Shown here in pieces: positions 1 through 13,476 of a stretch of DNA of 64,000 nucleotides; position 1 is the first letter of the stretch; every line of letters starts with the position of its first letter. The notes below the pieces were generated by a model. That model did not search any database. It worked only from the letters and a program-made list of their open reading frames with translations, and was not told the DNA's origin. Origin of the DNA: Litoditis marina (lineage: Eukaryota; Nematoda; Chromadorea; Rhabditida; Rhabditidae); NCBI GenBank assembly GCA_964036275.1, contig OZ038438.1:4160978-4224977 (forward strand). Reading direction: 5' to 3'. The position numbers and the translations under genes are program-made.

Positions 1-3000
1 CTAGAAGCAATGTGAACGGTAACACCACATAATGCAAAAAAGAATAGCTTCTTTCATAAGTTCGCACTGAAGCACGCGTTATTTATCCATACCCTATACT
101 ACCCCATGAAAAATATTGCAGATGAAAAAAGAGGGAAAATGTGCAGTGTTTCGACTTCCTGGTGTCTTTTTGGAAAAAGAATCAACAAATATTGTCTAGT
201 TTACTGTTTGCAAAACGAAAACCGAGCTCAGGCATTGAACTCTAATCACTTTTTTCAGACAAGATTAAGCCATTTGTATCTTCACCACTCGGCCACATGC
301 ACCCTACGGGATTGGGTAGTTATCTACACCATAGTGGGACTCGTCCTGTATCATTTCAAAGTTTCACAGAGATACAATACTAATAAAGTTTCTTCAAAAG
401 TCGGGAAAGTATCTGTGATCGTCATTTTATACCATTTTATACCACGTATTCATAGCCATCAGAAGTTAATAGGTGATTTTCCAAGAATTGCTCAGCGGAT
501 CAAACATTCCACAATTGTTTGTAAGAACACACCACCGATAAAAAATACGCTCTATTCCAAACGTGAATGAGTACACTTCTGTGTTTCCTGCTAAGGCTTC
601 GACAAGGGAAAGTTGGGGAAATTTTGTGTTTTATCGCAATTCATAACATGACTAAGATGAACAAGAAGATGCAAACTCAAACTGTAGAGTGCACATAATA
701 TGAAATGGAAGACAATCTTCGATCGCTTGCTTCGGAACGGGCGAAACTTCACATCTGTTCTATGTATACGAAGGATACTATGCACATCGCGTGCATAATG
801 GGTGCAACCGGATGCAGATACATCGAACTAGGGTCATGTTGGTTGATCCAGTCGGGTTTGTAGTTTGATCGTAGTGCATAGCTACACGTTTTTCTGTGTT
901 TTACCGATCAGATACAATTGAACATCGATAACTTCACGTGATAACAAAAACCTTTTACTCTCACAAATACGTTGTATCGTTGTATACGTTGTATCTGTTG
1001 GATCTTCGAAAACTGTGAAAGGTAGCGTAGCTTCACACTGAAGGTGCGACAGATAAAACTATACTCAACTGCATAAACGAATACGAAAGTAAATAATTCG
1101 AGGTGTTTTCCAACTGTCAAAAATCTCACGAGAATTTTATTCTGGGGTGGTGCGAGGTGGTGAGAATTCTTTCCATTGATTGGCTTCGGGAAGTATCTCG
1201 TGAGCTTTGCTAAAGAAGTCCCGAGATCACTGTCAGATACCACGACCCCTCGAGATATACTGATGGGCTAGAACACATTGATTACTGTTGTACACGTGCA
1301 GTGCATCATCCCACGTTTCCTGTCAACCTTACCATGTAAATTTCCCTTTCGTAGAATTCCAACCATCTTCAAAACTAACGGAGTTTTATGCGGAACTCGT
1401 ACCAGAACAATAACATGTATAAAGAGATTTGAAGGTTGAAAGCACTCAGATCTTTGCTGGGTGCTCGGCTAGAAAAATACATCAACAATTGCCGCTTCAT
1501 CTCAAATCACTTTCGTACAATAATGATAGAAAACACGCAATTTATGTTTGTATTGATTATTCAAGATTTGCTGTATTGAAACGAGACGAGATCTCCATTT
1601 GTCTTTTCAGATGTGGTAATTCCGTGAGGTTTAGCCCAGACTGTAACTTTCTGTTCTCTATATACCGGATCAAACTACAAACCGGAACAGTTAATCTCAG
1701 AAAACGTTGTTGCGCCATAACTATACGGCATAACGGTTAGGGTGGGTGTTGATCGTATAATATTAGGCAACAGAGGTGTCTCTGCTATGAGGGGGCGCCT
1801 CGCCACGCTATTCTTAGGTATGTTCGGGGTGTAATGCCTGAGGCTATGCCGTGCCCTGCCCCCAGCACAGAATATAGTAGCCACCAACCGGCGATTGTTC
1901 TATCATACCTTCATTAACAAGTGAGCAGTCGGTTGGCGCATCTCAGCCACTTCACACCTTCCGCAACTCGCTCCATCCACACCGTTCCCGTAGTCACTTG
2001 CACAATCACGTGGAACGTGTGAGACGTGTGCAACACATCACAAATCTCACACTTCCACTTGTACATTACATGTTACTGGTTATCTTTCACGTTTTACCTA
2101 CCCGTTTCATTCACTTCCACTATACCAATTAGCATGAAAATCGGTGTAGTATGAGATCAGCAAATTATTTACACAAACAAATTATATTCCAACCTATGTT
2201 TGTGATCATCATGTTTCCTTGTCTATATCCTTCAATGACGTTCCGATCAGATTATAGTGTATACTTCTTCTAAGAGAAATATTATTTTCCTATCGTCTGC
2301 TGATTATTTTAACATTGATTGTTCTCATTCACTGAAAACTTATATGTTCACAGTGCCTATCCATGATTTGAAATTCCAGCTCTCTACTTCCTATTTTTCT
2401 GCCGTCCAATCTAGTTGCCTCATGTTCTAGTTATGTTCATCTTTGCTCTATGGTATTCTCATCATTATTATTATCATTATTATTTTTATTCTTATTATTA
2501 TTATTATCAAGTTAGTCTGTTCCAGTATGGCTCCCGCAGAAGATACCCCTCAGACCGGTTAGTTAAAGCAGTCCCTTTTATTGTATTCCGTTAACTCTGA
2601 AGTTGAAACACAAATTGTTTACCGAGATTCTCCGAAAATCAACCAGATTTTCTTCGCTTATAAAGTGTCTGACTTGTTTTCGCTGATTATATGCATAATA
2701 GTTAAAAACTCGATAGAAAGCCTCGGTAAACCATTTGGTGCAAACTTCATTGAAATTCTTTGTTTGCGGTGAATTTAACATTTTTAAGTGTGTTTCTACT
2801 ATACTTTTTTCATTAGAACCTCCATTTAACTACGTTTCTGACCAACTATTTTCCCATATTGAACATAACATAGTACGACTAATATTTGAAATACTGTGTG
2901 TGTTTTACTGAAAAGTACAATATAATAGAATACGTTTGAGATATTTAATCATATTTTCTGTTTCGAGTTGTTCCGATTACTGCGTTAGTTGCTAAACTTG

Positions 3001-3600
3001 TGAATATATACTTTTTGACTAGGATTGGGAATGCCGGATAGCCCGCATTTTGTGATAGCCATCAATCGTGAGCCCTCGGTGTAAAGTGTTGCAGAAGATC
3101 AAGATCAAATGTGACTGACATGCAATCAAATGCACAATATATACTTTCAAATGAAAACGCAAACCTGAAGAACAAACTATCAAAAATTACCTCATTTCAA
3201 TCACTCGAAGTGAAATATCTTGTGTACAAAAACGTTCTGCTGATCATTCCGATGCTTTCGTACTTTTTTCGTGTTTGCGCAGCTTTCAGTGCATTCTACG
3301 AACATAACAGAAGTGTTGGAAGGCTGTTTTTCAGCATATCTAATGGTTGCATCAACTGAATTTCAGTGCACGCTTAAATTTGGCCCTGTAGAATAGTAGC
3401 ATAAAAATATATCTCCAGTTGCGCTCCAAGGTAACCTATGATTATATTGAGATACAGATGACCATGACCATCTAGCGTTGATCTCAAACTATCAAATCAT
3501 TTGCATATACTTTGTGAGCCTGAGTTGACCAGTTCCATCGTTTTGCTGAGGCTAAATGCTGCCCAGATGTTAGTTAGGTTACAAGTATGAACTAGAGCAA
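1..3600. other. Intergenic, no supportable gene
   Basis: I find no reading frame with a recognisable domain, splice pattern or composition typical of the coding exons elsewhere in the window. Open frames here, such as 106-570, are AT-rich and low in protein-like character. An ATT/ATC microsatellite lies at 2461-2508. An upstream regulatory role for unc-87 is possible but cannot be shown. Confidence 0.6.
2461..2508. repeat. ATT/ATC trinucleotide microsatellite
   Basis: Imperfect tandem ATT and ATC triplets, read directly. It lies in the non-coding stretch upstream of unc-87. Confidence 0.9.
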
Positions 3601-3659
3601 AAAAGCGTCTCATGTTCGCTGTCGAATTGGTGTGTTTCCGTGGATAATATTCCAAAGTG

Positions 3660-4085
3660 TAGTGCTAATAGGAGAGGCGAGTCGAGTAAATAGAAGCGTG
3701 CGTTTCTCCCTTCCCACCTCGCTTCCCGGGTTCCGCGCGCGCCACAATTTGACATCTTGTCACACCATTTCCGTCCTCAAATAGCCTTTCACCCTTAGAG
3801 CCCATATTTAGAAATACTGTTTGCATCTCGTTGCGAGCAGACTATCTTCTCTATACGTACTATTGTTATATTATCCAAATCATTTCTATAACTCCCAAAT
3901 CAATCGACCGTACTTGTCTTGAAAAGACAAAACTCGACAACAGTCGAAACTTCTCTAATTACTCAGAGGATTTGGTGCGTGCGTGGAACAGGTCCACGTT
4001 CTAGCGCGTAATCGGCTTCTGACCTACAAACCCCGCCCCTTGTAACGGTGCTACTTCGAGGTGGTAGCTGAAACGAGTCGTCGCC
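3660..4085 (+). promoter_or_regulatory. Putative 5' region of the long unc-87 transcript
   Basis: The 400 bases before the long-isoform ATG contain a C/G-rich, CpG-containing block around 3705-3745 inside otherwise AT-rich DNA. A possible acceptor (ACTCAG) lies at 3961-3966. No clear TATA box was found. The role is inferred from position only. Confidence 0.3.
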
Positions 4086-7000
4086 ATGCTCAGCTATTCC
4101 TCCACCACCGCTAGCACGGTTTCCAATCAGAAATATAGTGTTACCGGGAATTTCCCCTCCTATTTCTATCCGACCGCCTATTCGAAGCAGCCCAACTACC
4201 CGCTGAGTCCGCGCCAGGAGGACGCCATCCAGAGGATCAGAGAGACGTCCATCCCCATCGTAGTCACTCCCGGCGACACACCACGCGACACCCCTAAGGG
4301 CAGTATTGTGCCACGTTTCCACAGCGAGCACCGGCGGAAGGATGAGACGAGCAACGTGCCGGCCAACTACTCCGAGTTTGTCGCGGCGCCCACCAGTCCC
4401 TACCCGCGCGGCCGTCCCGCCGCGCAATCACAGCACATCCATGAGGTTCCCGTGAAAGTCGAGTCAGAAAATGACAGGCCCACCGAACATCGTCCTGTGG
4501 CCACGCAGATGGAACCCGAAAAGGATAGTAGACGTGCGCCGGTGGTGACGAACTCCCTCCCGAACGACTACCCGAACTTTGTAGCTGCTCCCACTAGTCC
4601 CCGCGCATACGGTAACTACCCCGAATTGACGAAAAACGCCGCCGATGCGAGGCAGCGTGCGTCTAATCCATCTCAGGTTCTTGTCCCATTGGTTAGCCGT
4701 CCACAGTACTTCTATGAAAACGGTGAGCAAATTAGCCATTAAATGAGTTTCATTTCGGATTATATTCCACTTATTCAAACTTTTATACTTCCTAAAATTT
4801 ATTCAGAGCTTCGTAAAACAACACATATCCGCGGTTGTTCAAACAATAAAACACTGTTTGCACCTAATACGTCACCAAAAAAATTTCATGGCTGTGTTCG
4901 CTTTTAGTTCATTCAAAATAGATTAAAATATAGTATAAATCGTCAGATTTGAACTTCGGGAGATGTTACACAGTTCCACAATTGCTATTAATTTTCTTGT
5001 ATTGGTTTGCTGTGAACTGTCCGCATGGCTCATTCAAGCCATCATTAACCATGAGTTACCGTAACACTGAATCGTAATTCTTCTGAAAACTGTTTATCCG
5101 TTTTTACGCTTAATTTGTACAAGTTGCAGTTTGTTCAGTGATGTTTTTACAGCTACTAACCAAATTGTTCTACTTCTCAGGATAATTTATTACAATAATA
5201 TTGTTTAGAAGAGGCTCAGCCCAATGCCACCATGGAGACCAAAGTCACCGGTCAGGGCCAGCCCAAGAGAGTCGGAAGATGGACTCTGGCTCAGCTGAGA
5301 CAAACCGATGGTAAATAATACTTTTATTGTTATAAAATATGTAAATAACTGGTAACTAAAATAGACAAATTACTCCCAGCTAATTGGGGTTCACAGCTCC
5401 ATTTCGTTTTAAATTATTCCCGTTCAACATGAGCCGATATTGTTGTGTTAACCGTATTGCTAGAAAAAGTTGTGCCAAAGTCAAACAATTCATGAAAATT
5501 TCACCATCGTTCAAATACGGTTCGTGGTCTACGGAAAATCAAAATAGTAACACGGAATAATTAGAATGTAAATAAAATTGCATTATTCTCTACATTATCG
5601 ACTTTGATTGAGTAGCTACAACTGGTTTCAGGTATCATTCCTAGCCAGGCTGGATGGAACAAGGGAGACTCGCAGAAGTTGATGACCAACTTCGGTACCC
5701 CCAGAAACACCAACACCAGAGTGAAGGCCGAAAATCTGCAGGTACGTCCTCCCATCTCCTCCTATCCTTTTAAGTGTGTGTTATCACTTTGATTGTCATC
5801 CAAATGTAGATGAATGCGAAAATGAGTCTAGCTAAACTCATTTCATTAAATTACCATTCATCGTGCGCTTTTTCTTCATTTCAAGCCCTTTGTTGAGCAG
5901 TATTATACAGTTCGCATAACTAATGAGTGTACCATGCTCTAATCGAGCAATTAGTGCGATGACCGCTGATCAAACTAAATGGTCGATTGATTGGCCGCAT
6001 ATATGAAACAAACCAGCCGGCTAACTGTTGACATATTCATTTGCCCACGTGTCCCTACTTCTACTTCATCGGTGAGAACTCGTTAGACGTTCGTATTATG
6101 TATATTATCTTTGCTCAATTCTGCTTTGTAATGTGGCTTACACGCTTCACGCGTGATTGATGATGTCGGCATTTGGTGAGAAGATAGACGTGTACTTCTG
6201 AATCTGCGACTGTTTCAGGAACTGCCGGAAGACATTGCTCAGCGTACTCATGGCGAAGTTCGTCTGCAGTCCGGAACCAACAAGTATGCCTCTCAGCGAG
6301 GAATGACCGGATTCGGAACAGGACGTGACGTGTGCAGAGAGGGAGTCCACGTCTCCCAGAACCCATCTGACCTGCCCGTTAGTTTAACATCACAGTTACA
6401 TTTGTCATTTACCCCCATAATGCATGTTATTCCTTATTTGAAAGTATATCAGAAATGTATTGTAGTCTGTTCCGTCAAACAGAATAACTGCATCAAGGTG
6501 AAAGATTAAACAGTTTTCGGCATAATATGACATCAGATCTAACATCTCTCGGTAGACATGCTTGAATTGACGAAAAAGCTGTTCACTTGTACGCAGTCTG
6601 TTTGCTCGTGTATTTTGCGTGTTCTTTCGGTACGTGTAAGACAATCGTTCAATACGACAGATGTTTGTACAATGAGCGTCTGATAACGTTCTCGCGCCCA
6701 CCTTCCAGCCGGATCGAAAACCGGGGAACCGGTTGATTAGCTAACATTCTTGAAGAAACTCTCACAACCTAGGCACAGTGTTAGGGGGTACCGCGAAACA
6801 TTCTGTATAAAGTGTTTTCAATGATTATTGAAGTTTACTTCATGGTGGCGCATTTTGCCTATTGTTGCGCTTGCCCAGTGCTCAGTCTCTTATCTACGAA
6901 TGGTTGTTTTCGTGATGTCCAGATATCAGATATCCTCATTGTGGCAGCATATTCTTTCCAAAAAGCGTTGTAGTGGACAGTATGCCAGAGTGGTTTCTAT

Positions 7001-10000
7001 CAATTATTTCGTTATCAACCAGTCAACCGAAACTCGCTTACTTTGTTCCTAGTTTGCTTCCTACATTACAGTTCAATACGAAGTTAGCCAGCATGTTTTG
7101 CATAGCAAATCTGGGGAGAATTGACAATCGATTATTTGCATCCAGTTTTTGGTGGATGTTTTGGTGGGGCAGAGCACGTGGGCGTTTGTGTAAGGGGAGG
7201 GAGCCCCCGGCTTGTTGAACCTCGCAGCGCCTTGTTGATAGAACAGATAAAGCGGAAGCAAGCACATTAAACTAAGTCACAAACAGACGGGAAAAAATGA
7301 GAGATAGTTTAATCGAGGACACGGCAGTCATGCCATCTGTTTATTGATCGGAAGAGAGGAAAAACAGTATCTGCCTGAGCAGACTACAATTGCAATAGTT
7401 TAGTATGAAAACTAATACTGTGCATCCTACAGTACCCCTTGAACTAATAAGAAAATATAGTAACCATATGTATTTTTCTAAATGTAGTGAATGGTTGATC
7501 CAATCGCAACGTTCGTGAGAAATTAGTTGTTTTCAGGAACTTTCGGAGGAGAAAATCCGTCTCTCCGATGGTATTGTGCGTCTCCAAGCTGGTACCAACA
7601 AATATGACTCGCAGAAGGTTGGTCAAGGAATGCGATTTCATTCAAACTTATTGTTTCAAATACACCAATAATGGACTTTGCTTAAATTAAACTATGATCG
7701 AAATTGGCGAAACTGATTTGGAAACTTTCTTGCTCTCACCGCGGAAAATAGTCCGCGAGAGATATTACCAAATTGGAGAACAATGAAGGAATGTTTTCAA
7801 ATTGTTCTTTGTGCTTCAGGGAATGACCAACTTCGGTACTGGACGTCGTGAGACCACGAAGATCGTCGACACGAAGCACCCAGAATACGATCACGAGAAG
7901 CCCGATCAGAGCCAGATTCCTCTTCAGTCTGGAACCAACAAGTTCGCTTCTCAGAAGGTCAGGCAGCCTACCATGTTTATTTTGCTGTGTAGTATATCTA
8001 CTAGAATTTGTATCTATAACCCGATTGAAGTTTCATGATTCTACAAAATATTTATAAGCTCAAAAACTCGGTAACATTTTCCTTGAAGATTCTTCCATAA
8101 TAACAACGCTTATCAGTATGATTACACTTCTCGTTTGAAGTTTTCGGTAGTAAACTATCTACATTGACTGAAACACCAGCGTTAAAATATATATTTCTCC
8201 GATATTTTTGACAGATGTGGGAAAATATCAAAAATAGGTATGAACCAAGCAATATGACAACGGTGCTCATTTCAGGGAATGACTGGCTTCGGTACTTCTC
8301 GTCGTGAGACCACCAAGATGGTTGATACCACCCACCCCGATTACGATCATGAGGCTTCCATTGATCAGACCACCATTCCATTGCAGGTAAGACAATCAAT
8401 CATTGTCTCCTCATCTTTCGAATAATACAACAATCGTTTACGGCAACTATGTCAACTATGTATAACTTGATTGAGTACGTTTTATCAAGATCTACTTTCT
8501 GTGTACCGAACTGTGTCCAATACTGTATTTGCACTGACTATTCAAGAACAGTGTGTTATAGATATAGTGGTTACGTAAAACGTGATCGTGAACTGATCGG
8601 TTCACTTACACGTAACTTTGAACTTTACTAGCAGCTGAATTGCAAACAGAATAGTTCAGTTAATCAATTTCAGATGGGTTCCAACAAGTTCGCCTCGCAG
8701 AAGGGAATGACTGGCTTCGGACAGCCCCGTTGGGAGGTAACTTACCTTTAATCGTATCTCAAAGAACTCATAACTATCTAACTATAATCAAATACAAGTT
8801 TGTGTGTACTTACAATCTACGAGTGTTACCTTCTTTTTTCGCAACAGTGCTGAATTAGCATTCAACCTAAATGTACAGTAACTTCTTTCTCATATCGTTT
8901 TGTACAGATGACATTCATTTAGTATGTTAACTGTTATTATATGTTTTATACTTAGTATATCATGGTTGTAGGTGCTCGACCCCTCCATCTCGTGGCAGAA
9001 CCGCAAGTCCCAGGGCATGGTCCGTCTGCAGTCGGGAACCAACAGATTCGCATCGCAACAGGTCACTTTTACAGAAAATATTGAATACTATTGTATTTCC
9101 CTTTCGCGCAATCTGATACTCAAATAGACCCATGACATTCTCAAAAAAGGTTCACTATGAAAGCAGATCATGAAGGAAACTTTTGGTGCTGAAATGTATT
9201 TGTAGCGGTTGTTTTCAATGTTGATGAGAGGACAAACTGTATTACAAACTTAGTGGTAACCGTGTATAACTGAAAGATGGAATATCTGTCGGTCAAGTGT
9301 GTTGAATAAACTGTATACAATTGCAATTCAAGTTATTTTTACCCTATTTCTTCCAATAAAAAAGTGTTGCAGGGAATGATCGGATTCGGAACCTGTAGAA
9401 ACACGACCTACGAGGCTGAGGGCGGAGAACTGCCGTACGAGGCTATGAAGATTTCCGAGACCATCATCCCCAGCCAGGCCGGTTGGAACAGAGGAGACTC
9501 ACAGAAGGCTAGTCATCCTTCTTTCCGAATTCAACCATCAAATCGTCATATTGATCCACGTTCATCACTTTTTTAGCAATTTCGGTTACATTCCTCGAAC
9601 GGAAAACCTTCGCGAGCACATGAATGTATTCTTGACTTCCGTAGAATGTTCTGGATAATCTACTAGAAAATGTTGTTGATAAAACTTTTGTTGAACTAAG
9701 GGTAAGTATTTCAGAAGATGACTTCGTTCGGAGCACCTCGTGACGTGAAGGGCAAGCATTTGAAGAGAATCTGGGAGCTCGAGTACCCCGAAGAGGCCGA
9801 GGTAGGCTTTTTCTCATATCGAAGTTAAATTTTAGAGAATGATGAGTCGCTGTGAATGTAACATAACAATCGAAAGCTGTGGAAAAGCATCTTCATCGAA
9901 AGCACTAAATAGTAATTTGCATGAATATATATATAAACTCCTAGATCTTAGCAGCTTACGATACAGCCGTTTTATAGTGCTCGAACCAATTTCAACAATC

Positions 10001-10111
10001 TAAGCTGTGTATTGAATATGAAAACAAGTATGTTTATCCATAATCATTTATTCGAAATATATCTATTATCTGTCTATAATTGTGTTGCAGATCTCGCTCG
10101 ACCGCCTCTAA
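4086..10111 (+). CDS. unc-87: UNC-87, calponin-like repeat actin-bundling protein (long isoform)
   Basis: UNC-87 binds and bundles actin filaments in muscle thin filaments. Exons: 4086-4722, 5209-5310, 5632-5741, 6219-6377, 7537-7617, 7820-7957, 8276-8386, 8674-8736, 8972-9061, 9373-9507, 9715-9801, 10091-10111. They join in frame to 577 residues, close to the long C. elegans isoform as I recall it. Residues 1-212 (exon 1) are a Pro/Ser/Thr-rich, probably disordered N-terminus with the motif FVAAPTSP twice (about 98-105 and 165-172). Seven CLIK repeats of the pattern LQSGTNKFASQKGMTGFG follow from about residue 247 to 556, then the tail RDVKGKHLKRIWELE. Repeats 1 and 7 have the variant form SQAGWN-GDSQK. 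The intron after exon 10 appears to be GC-AG. The short terminal exon encodes ISLDRL. Identification is firm. The exon 1 start is the first in-frame Met. Confidence 0.95.
5225..5234 (+). other. Candidate internal start for a short UNC-87 isoform
   Basis: Exon 2 contains GCCACCATGG, an optimal start context, with the ATG at 5232-5234, 23 bases after the acceptor at 5207-5208. Starting here removes residues 1-220 and leaves about 357 residues carrying all seven CLIK repeats. C. elegans unc-87 is known to have long and short isoforms differing at the N-terminus. Use of this start is inferred: a leader trans-spliced at 5208 would give a short 5' UTR. Confidence 0.5.
9508..9714 (+). other. GC-AG intron in unc-87
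   Basis: The exon before ends ...CAGAAG and the sequence continues GCTAGT. The nearest GT, four bases on, would shift the frame. Joining AAG to the acceptor TTTCAG at 9714 gives GDSQKKMTSFG, which matches repeat 1 of the same protein (GDSQKLMTNFG). A GC donor is therefore the consistent reading. Confidence 0.8.
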
Positions 10112-13100
10112 ACTCGATGCCATCAACTGTGACGAAATGTGCCTCCTGCTCTTCCTCTCTGCTCTTTTTCTTGTGCATAGCCCCGTGTCAATCTTTCTTT
10201 TTCTAGCAATGAACTTGTGACGACTATCTCTTCCTGTTATTGATTGATGCAAACCACGATTCACGACCTCAAACAAAATTCAGTAGTCGTCGCGAAAAGA
10301 AAATCAGCCGTGTGGTGAACAGTTCCATGTATGCTATTCCACAGCTCATGCTCTCTTTTTTCTTACTTCTGGAAAGAGTTTGGTTGATATAGTCTACATC
10401 ATTTCAAGTAAGACTTCTACAGTACACCTTCCAACTTTACAATGACTGTTTTCTAATGTGAACTTTAACTTTACGTTAAGCATTTCCGAACACTCTTTGT
10501 GATAAAGAATCGGTTCTGTTTTCTACTGTAGGAGTCGCAGTAGGAATTAAACAGTCTATACATGAAAAACCGCCTGTTCACTTTTAGCTTTGGGTTGAGG
10601 TATTCTATGAGACAACAGAGATCTTGGAACAAACCTTGAACCTTAGAACGGTTAGTACAGAAGTAGAACCATTCATGCCGAAAAGTCCAATCAAACAGCA
10701 AAACTAAGACATACCTCTTCGATCACTACAATGAGCTATGTCTCTGGCTCATTAGATTGCTGGCTCGATTCGGATATGAACGGAGCATATTTAATTTTTC
10801 CATTCGGTTCCAACCGCATGAATGCAAAGCGTTTCTTGTATATGGATAACATTTACGACTTGCGGTATCAAGAAGGTTTCCTAACCACTAACCGTAGAGA
10901 AAAATTGGGTAGACCTTGGCGCTAGCCTCTAAACTATTCCGTTGATCTTGTGTTTCCAGGTTCTGTGTGGCGTTTTCATATTAAACGGCCTTGAATAGTA
11001 CGGCTCGCACGTATCAACTGACACCCACGAAAACAAACACAGTTTACCGTCGTTAAGGATTTGAAAGGACTTGGAGGGCTGTTCCGAGAATAAACATAAA
11101 TTTTGAGATGGTAGACGAACTACCAAGAAATGTACCATAAAAAGTGCCAGCTGCGCTTGGTGCAAAAAGTCGCGCTCAGATAAGTTTTAGATGTTTATAC
11201 TCTCTGTTCCACGCGCTTGCAAACACCTACCGTATAATCAATCCCTTGGAACTTGACGAAAGTTTTCAAGATGTGAAAGTTGTGCTTGGCTTCACGGATG
11301 CGGTCAATTTTTTCATACGTGATTATCAAAACTACACTGACAAAGCATATGTGATACTTATTATTTCCTATATTCACTATAAAACTATAACCAGAATATT
11401 TTACAGCACACGGTAATTGTCTACGGAGAGGGGAAAAGGAATATATTGGGAACTCAGTTCGTTTTCTCTAACAACACGTCGATCCCCTTCTCTCACCACA
11501 TTTTCACCCCACAAAAAGAGGGCTGGCGCCAAGATTTTGTTTATCCAAGCTCGATTATGCGCGCAGAAAGAGATTGCGAAACCGGAGAACAGGTACTAAT
11601 CATTGTAGTGTGAAAGAAATAATGGACAATGTACACCACAACAGTGCGTACGAGCAAATCAATTGAAAAGACAAATCAGATCCACTAGTGCTCTCCACAT
11701 AACTTATGAGATTAGCTCATGAGATATGTCACACATTCTGAATACTAGCAAAATCACACGCACTATCTCACAGTGTACCGCGAGGTGGTTCCCGTGAGAT
11801 GTCACAGACTTTAGGGAGATCACTACATCGCCAACTGCTCTACTCACGCAACACCCTTCGGTAACTGTAATTTCTATTTCAGCGAGGGAATATTTTAGCT
11901 GATTACGTCCACAGTTTGTTGGAGCAGTGTCACTGCACTTCACAATGTTTCGTCATGACGTTAGTAGTAATAACACGACTAACGGCCACATTTCCAGGCC
12001 ACCTTACATGTTCCCTATTTGTAACGTGTATCCGACCTTTCACGTGTTATGTTATGTGTGCTAGGTATTTTTCAGTTACCGGGTGATAGATATGTACGCG
12101 TTGTTTGGGAAACCAGTTCGAAATGAAACTGCAAAGCCGTGGTCTTTTCAATTTTTCGATGGTGAAACGGATACCGATCGATTCTGAGTATAAGCCCAAT
12201 ATCCGGTGCATGCGCACCCTGCCGTGTACCAACACGGATCATTGTTTACATTACATTGGTTGTCAATTATTCAGTAACCCTACACACCACCCGGTTATGA
12301 TGAAATAATCATTTGGCCACGGAAATAACTTCTGAGCATATTCTACAGTGGTTCCACCCAAACGTACAAAAAAAGTGGAACGACTATAATGAAGACTTTC
12401 TTTTCGATGTGATAAACTGAATTCTCCTCAAAAGAGAGGTTAACCGAAACTCCTTCAAAGTTTTAAGGAAGGGAATAGTTGGTACCTCATCTATACTTTG
12501 CTCCCGAGGAGGTATCCTACTTCATTAACATCTATTTTACAGAAGTTTCAACGAGGAACGTAGTTGTTTCAGTTCTGGAAAACTTTCGAACTATCAAAAA
12601 GAATCACCAGAGGCGCTTCTACCTATCCGCATTGGAATAAATGAGGATATACAGAGAACCTCTTTTTCCCTCTCACCTCTCACTTTCGCAATCTCTCTCT
12701 ACCTTCTCTCTCTTTCTATATCTCTCTCCCTTTCTCTAGCTGACCAATCTAGCAAGAGAAAGGTCTATGTCTAGTGGCGGATACAGTACCAGGTCCATTT
12801 GAAGTGCCGTGTTCGCTTCGTTCAAATTGACTAGTGGTCTGGCTACTTTTCTACGGTCTTTTCGCCTGAACTGACAATAGTGAACTTGTTCCCGCTTTCT
12901 TCGAATGGAATACAAACTGATACTTGAAAAAACTGATACAAATGCGAACCGAACCGCGTGGTTTGTTCCAGAGCCTAACCGAACTCGAAACCACAATGGT
13001 TGAACCGAACTAATTGGAGTGATTAATGTGGACTGAGCAGCTTTGGTTGCGTTCCGTTTCGGTTTGAGTACGGAATCGGTGCCGAATCATTTGGTTCGGG

Positions 13101-13400
13101 AAGAAATTGGCACCTGACAACATGGAACAATTAACACGTTTGTCGGGTCACAGCTGTTTCGAACCCAGAGTTCCAAAACAACTCAGCAGACTGCGATCTG
13201 TGTGTCAAGCCGAACCAGATGTTCATCCGTGTGAATCACGGGCAAAATTGAGCAAGTGTGGAGGAGGACGAGAGAGCATACAGTTCGTGGAGACGCAGCG
13301 CGGAAGAAGGTGATAGATCCGCCTCCAGCACTCGATAATCAGAGAGGGTGGTGGGTGAGAGAGTGTGCAAAGAGGAGAGAGTGGAAAGGGGCGATGAGCA
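10112..13400. other. Spacer between unc-87 and its paralogue
   Basis: This stretch holds the unc-87 3' UTR and the upstream region of the next gene. No convincing exon is visible on either strand. A pyrimidine-rich (CT)n block lies at 12661-12738 and a purine-rich stretch at about 13255-13440. No clear AATAAA was found close to the unc-87 stop. Confidence 0.6.
12661..12738. repeat. CT-rich (TCTC)n tract
   Basis: Nearly pure pyrimidine run of CTCTCT and TTTCTC units on the plus strand, read directly. Such GA/CT tracts are common in nematode upstream regions. A regulatory role is only a guess. Confidence 0.85.
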
Positions 13401-13425
13401 AGCGAGTGGAGTGCAGTGGTTTGAG

Positions 13426-13433
13426 TATAAGAG
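13426..13433 (+). promoter_or_regulatory. TATA box of the CLIK paralogue
   Basis: TATAAGAG lies 51 bases before the start codon at 13477. With initiation about 30 bases downstream this leaves a 5' UTR of about 20 bases. The region before it is purine-rich (GAGAG, GGAG). The pattern fits a strongly expressed tissue gene such as a muscle gene. Confidence 0.55.
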
Positions 13434-13476
13434 GGGTGGAGCATAGACAGTGAGAAACTCATTCACTTGCCGAGCA

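Noticed and set aside
106..570. 154-residue frame near the left end
   Set aside because: No similarity, no signal peptide or repeats, no splice context. It is consistent with a chance open frame.
3963..4427. 154-residue minus-strand frame opposite unc-87 exon 1
   Set aside because: It is an antisense shadow of a real GC-rich coding exon.
12940..13100. GAACCGAAC words near the CLIK promoter as a third MITE copy
   Set aside because: Only scattered words match. I could not find inverted ends or a target duplication.
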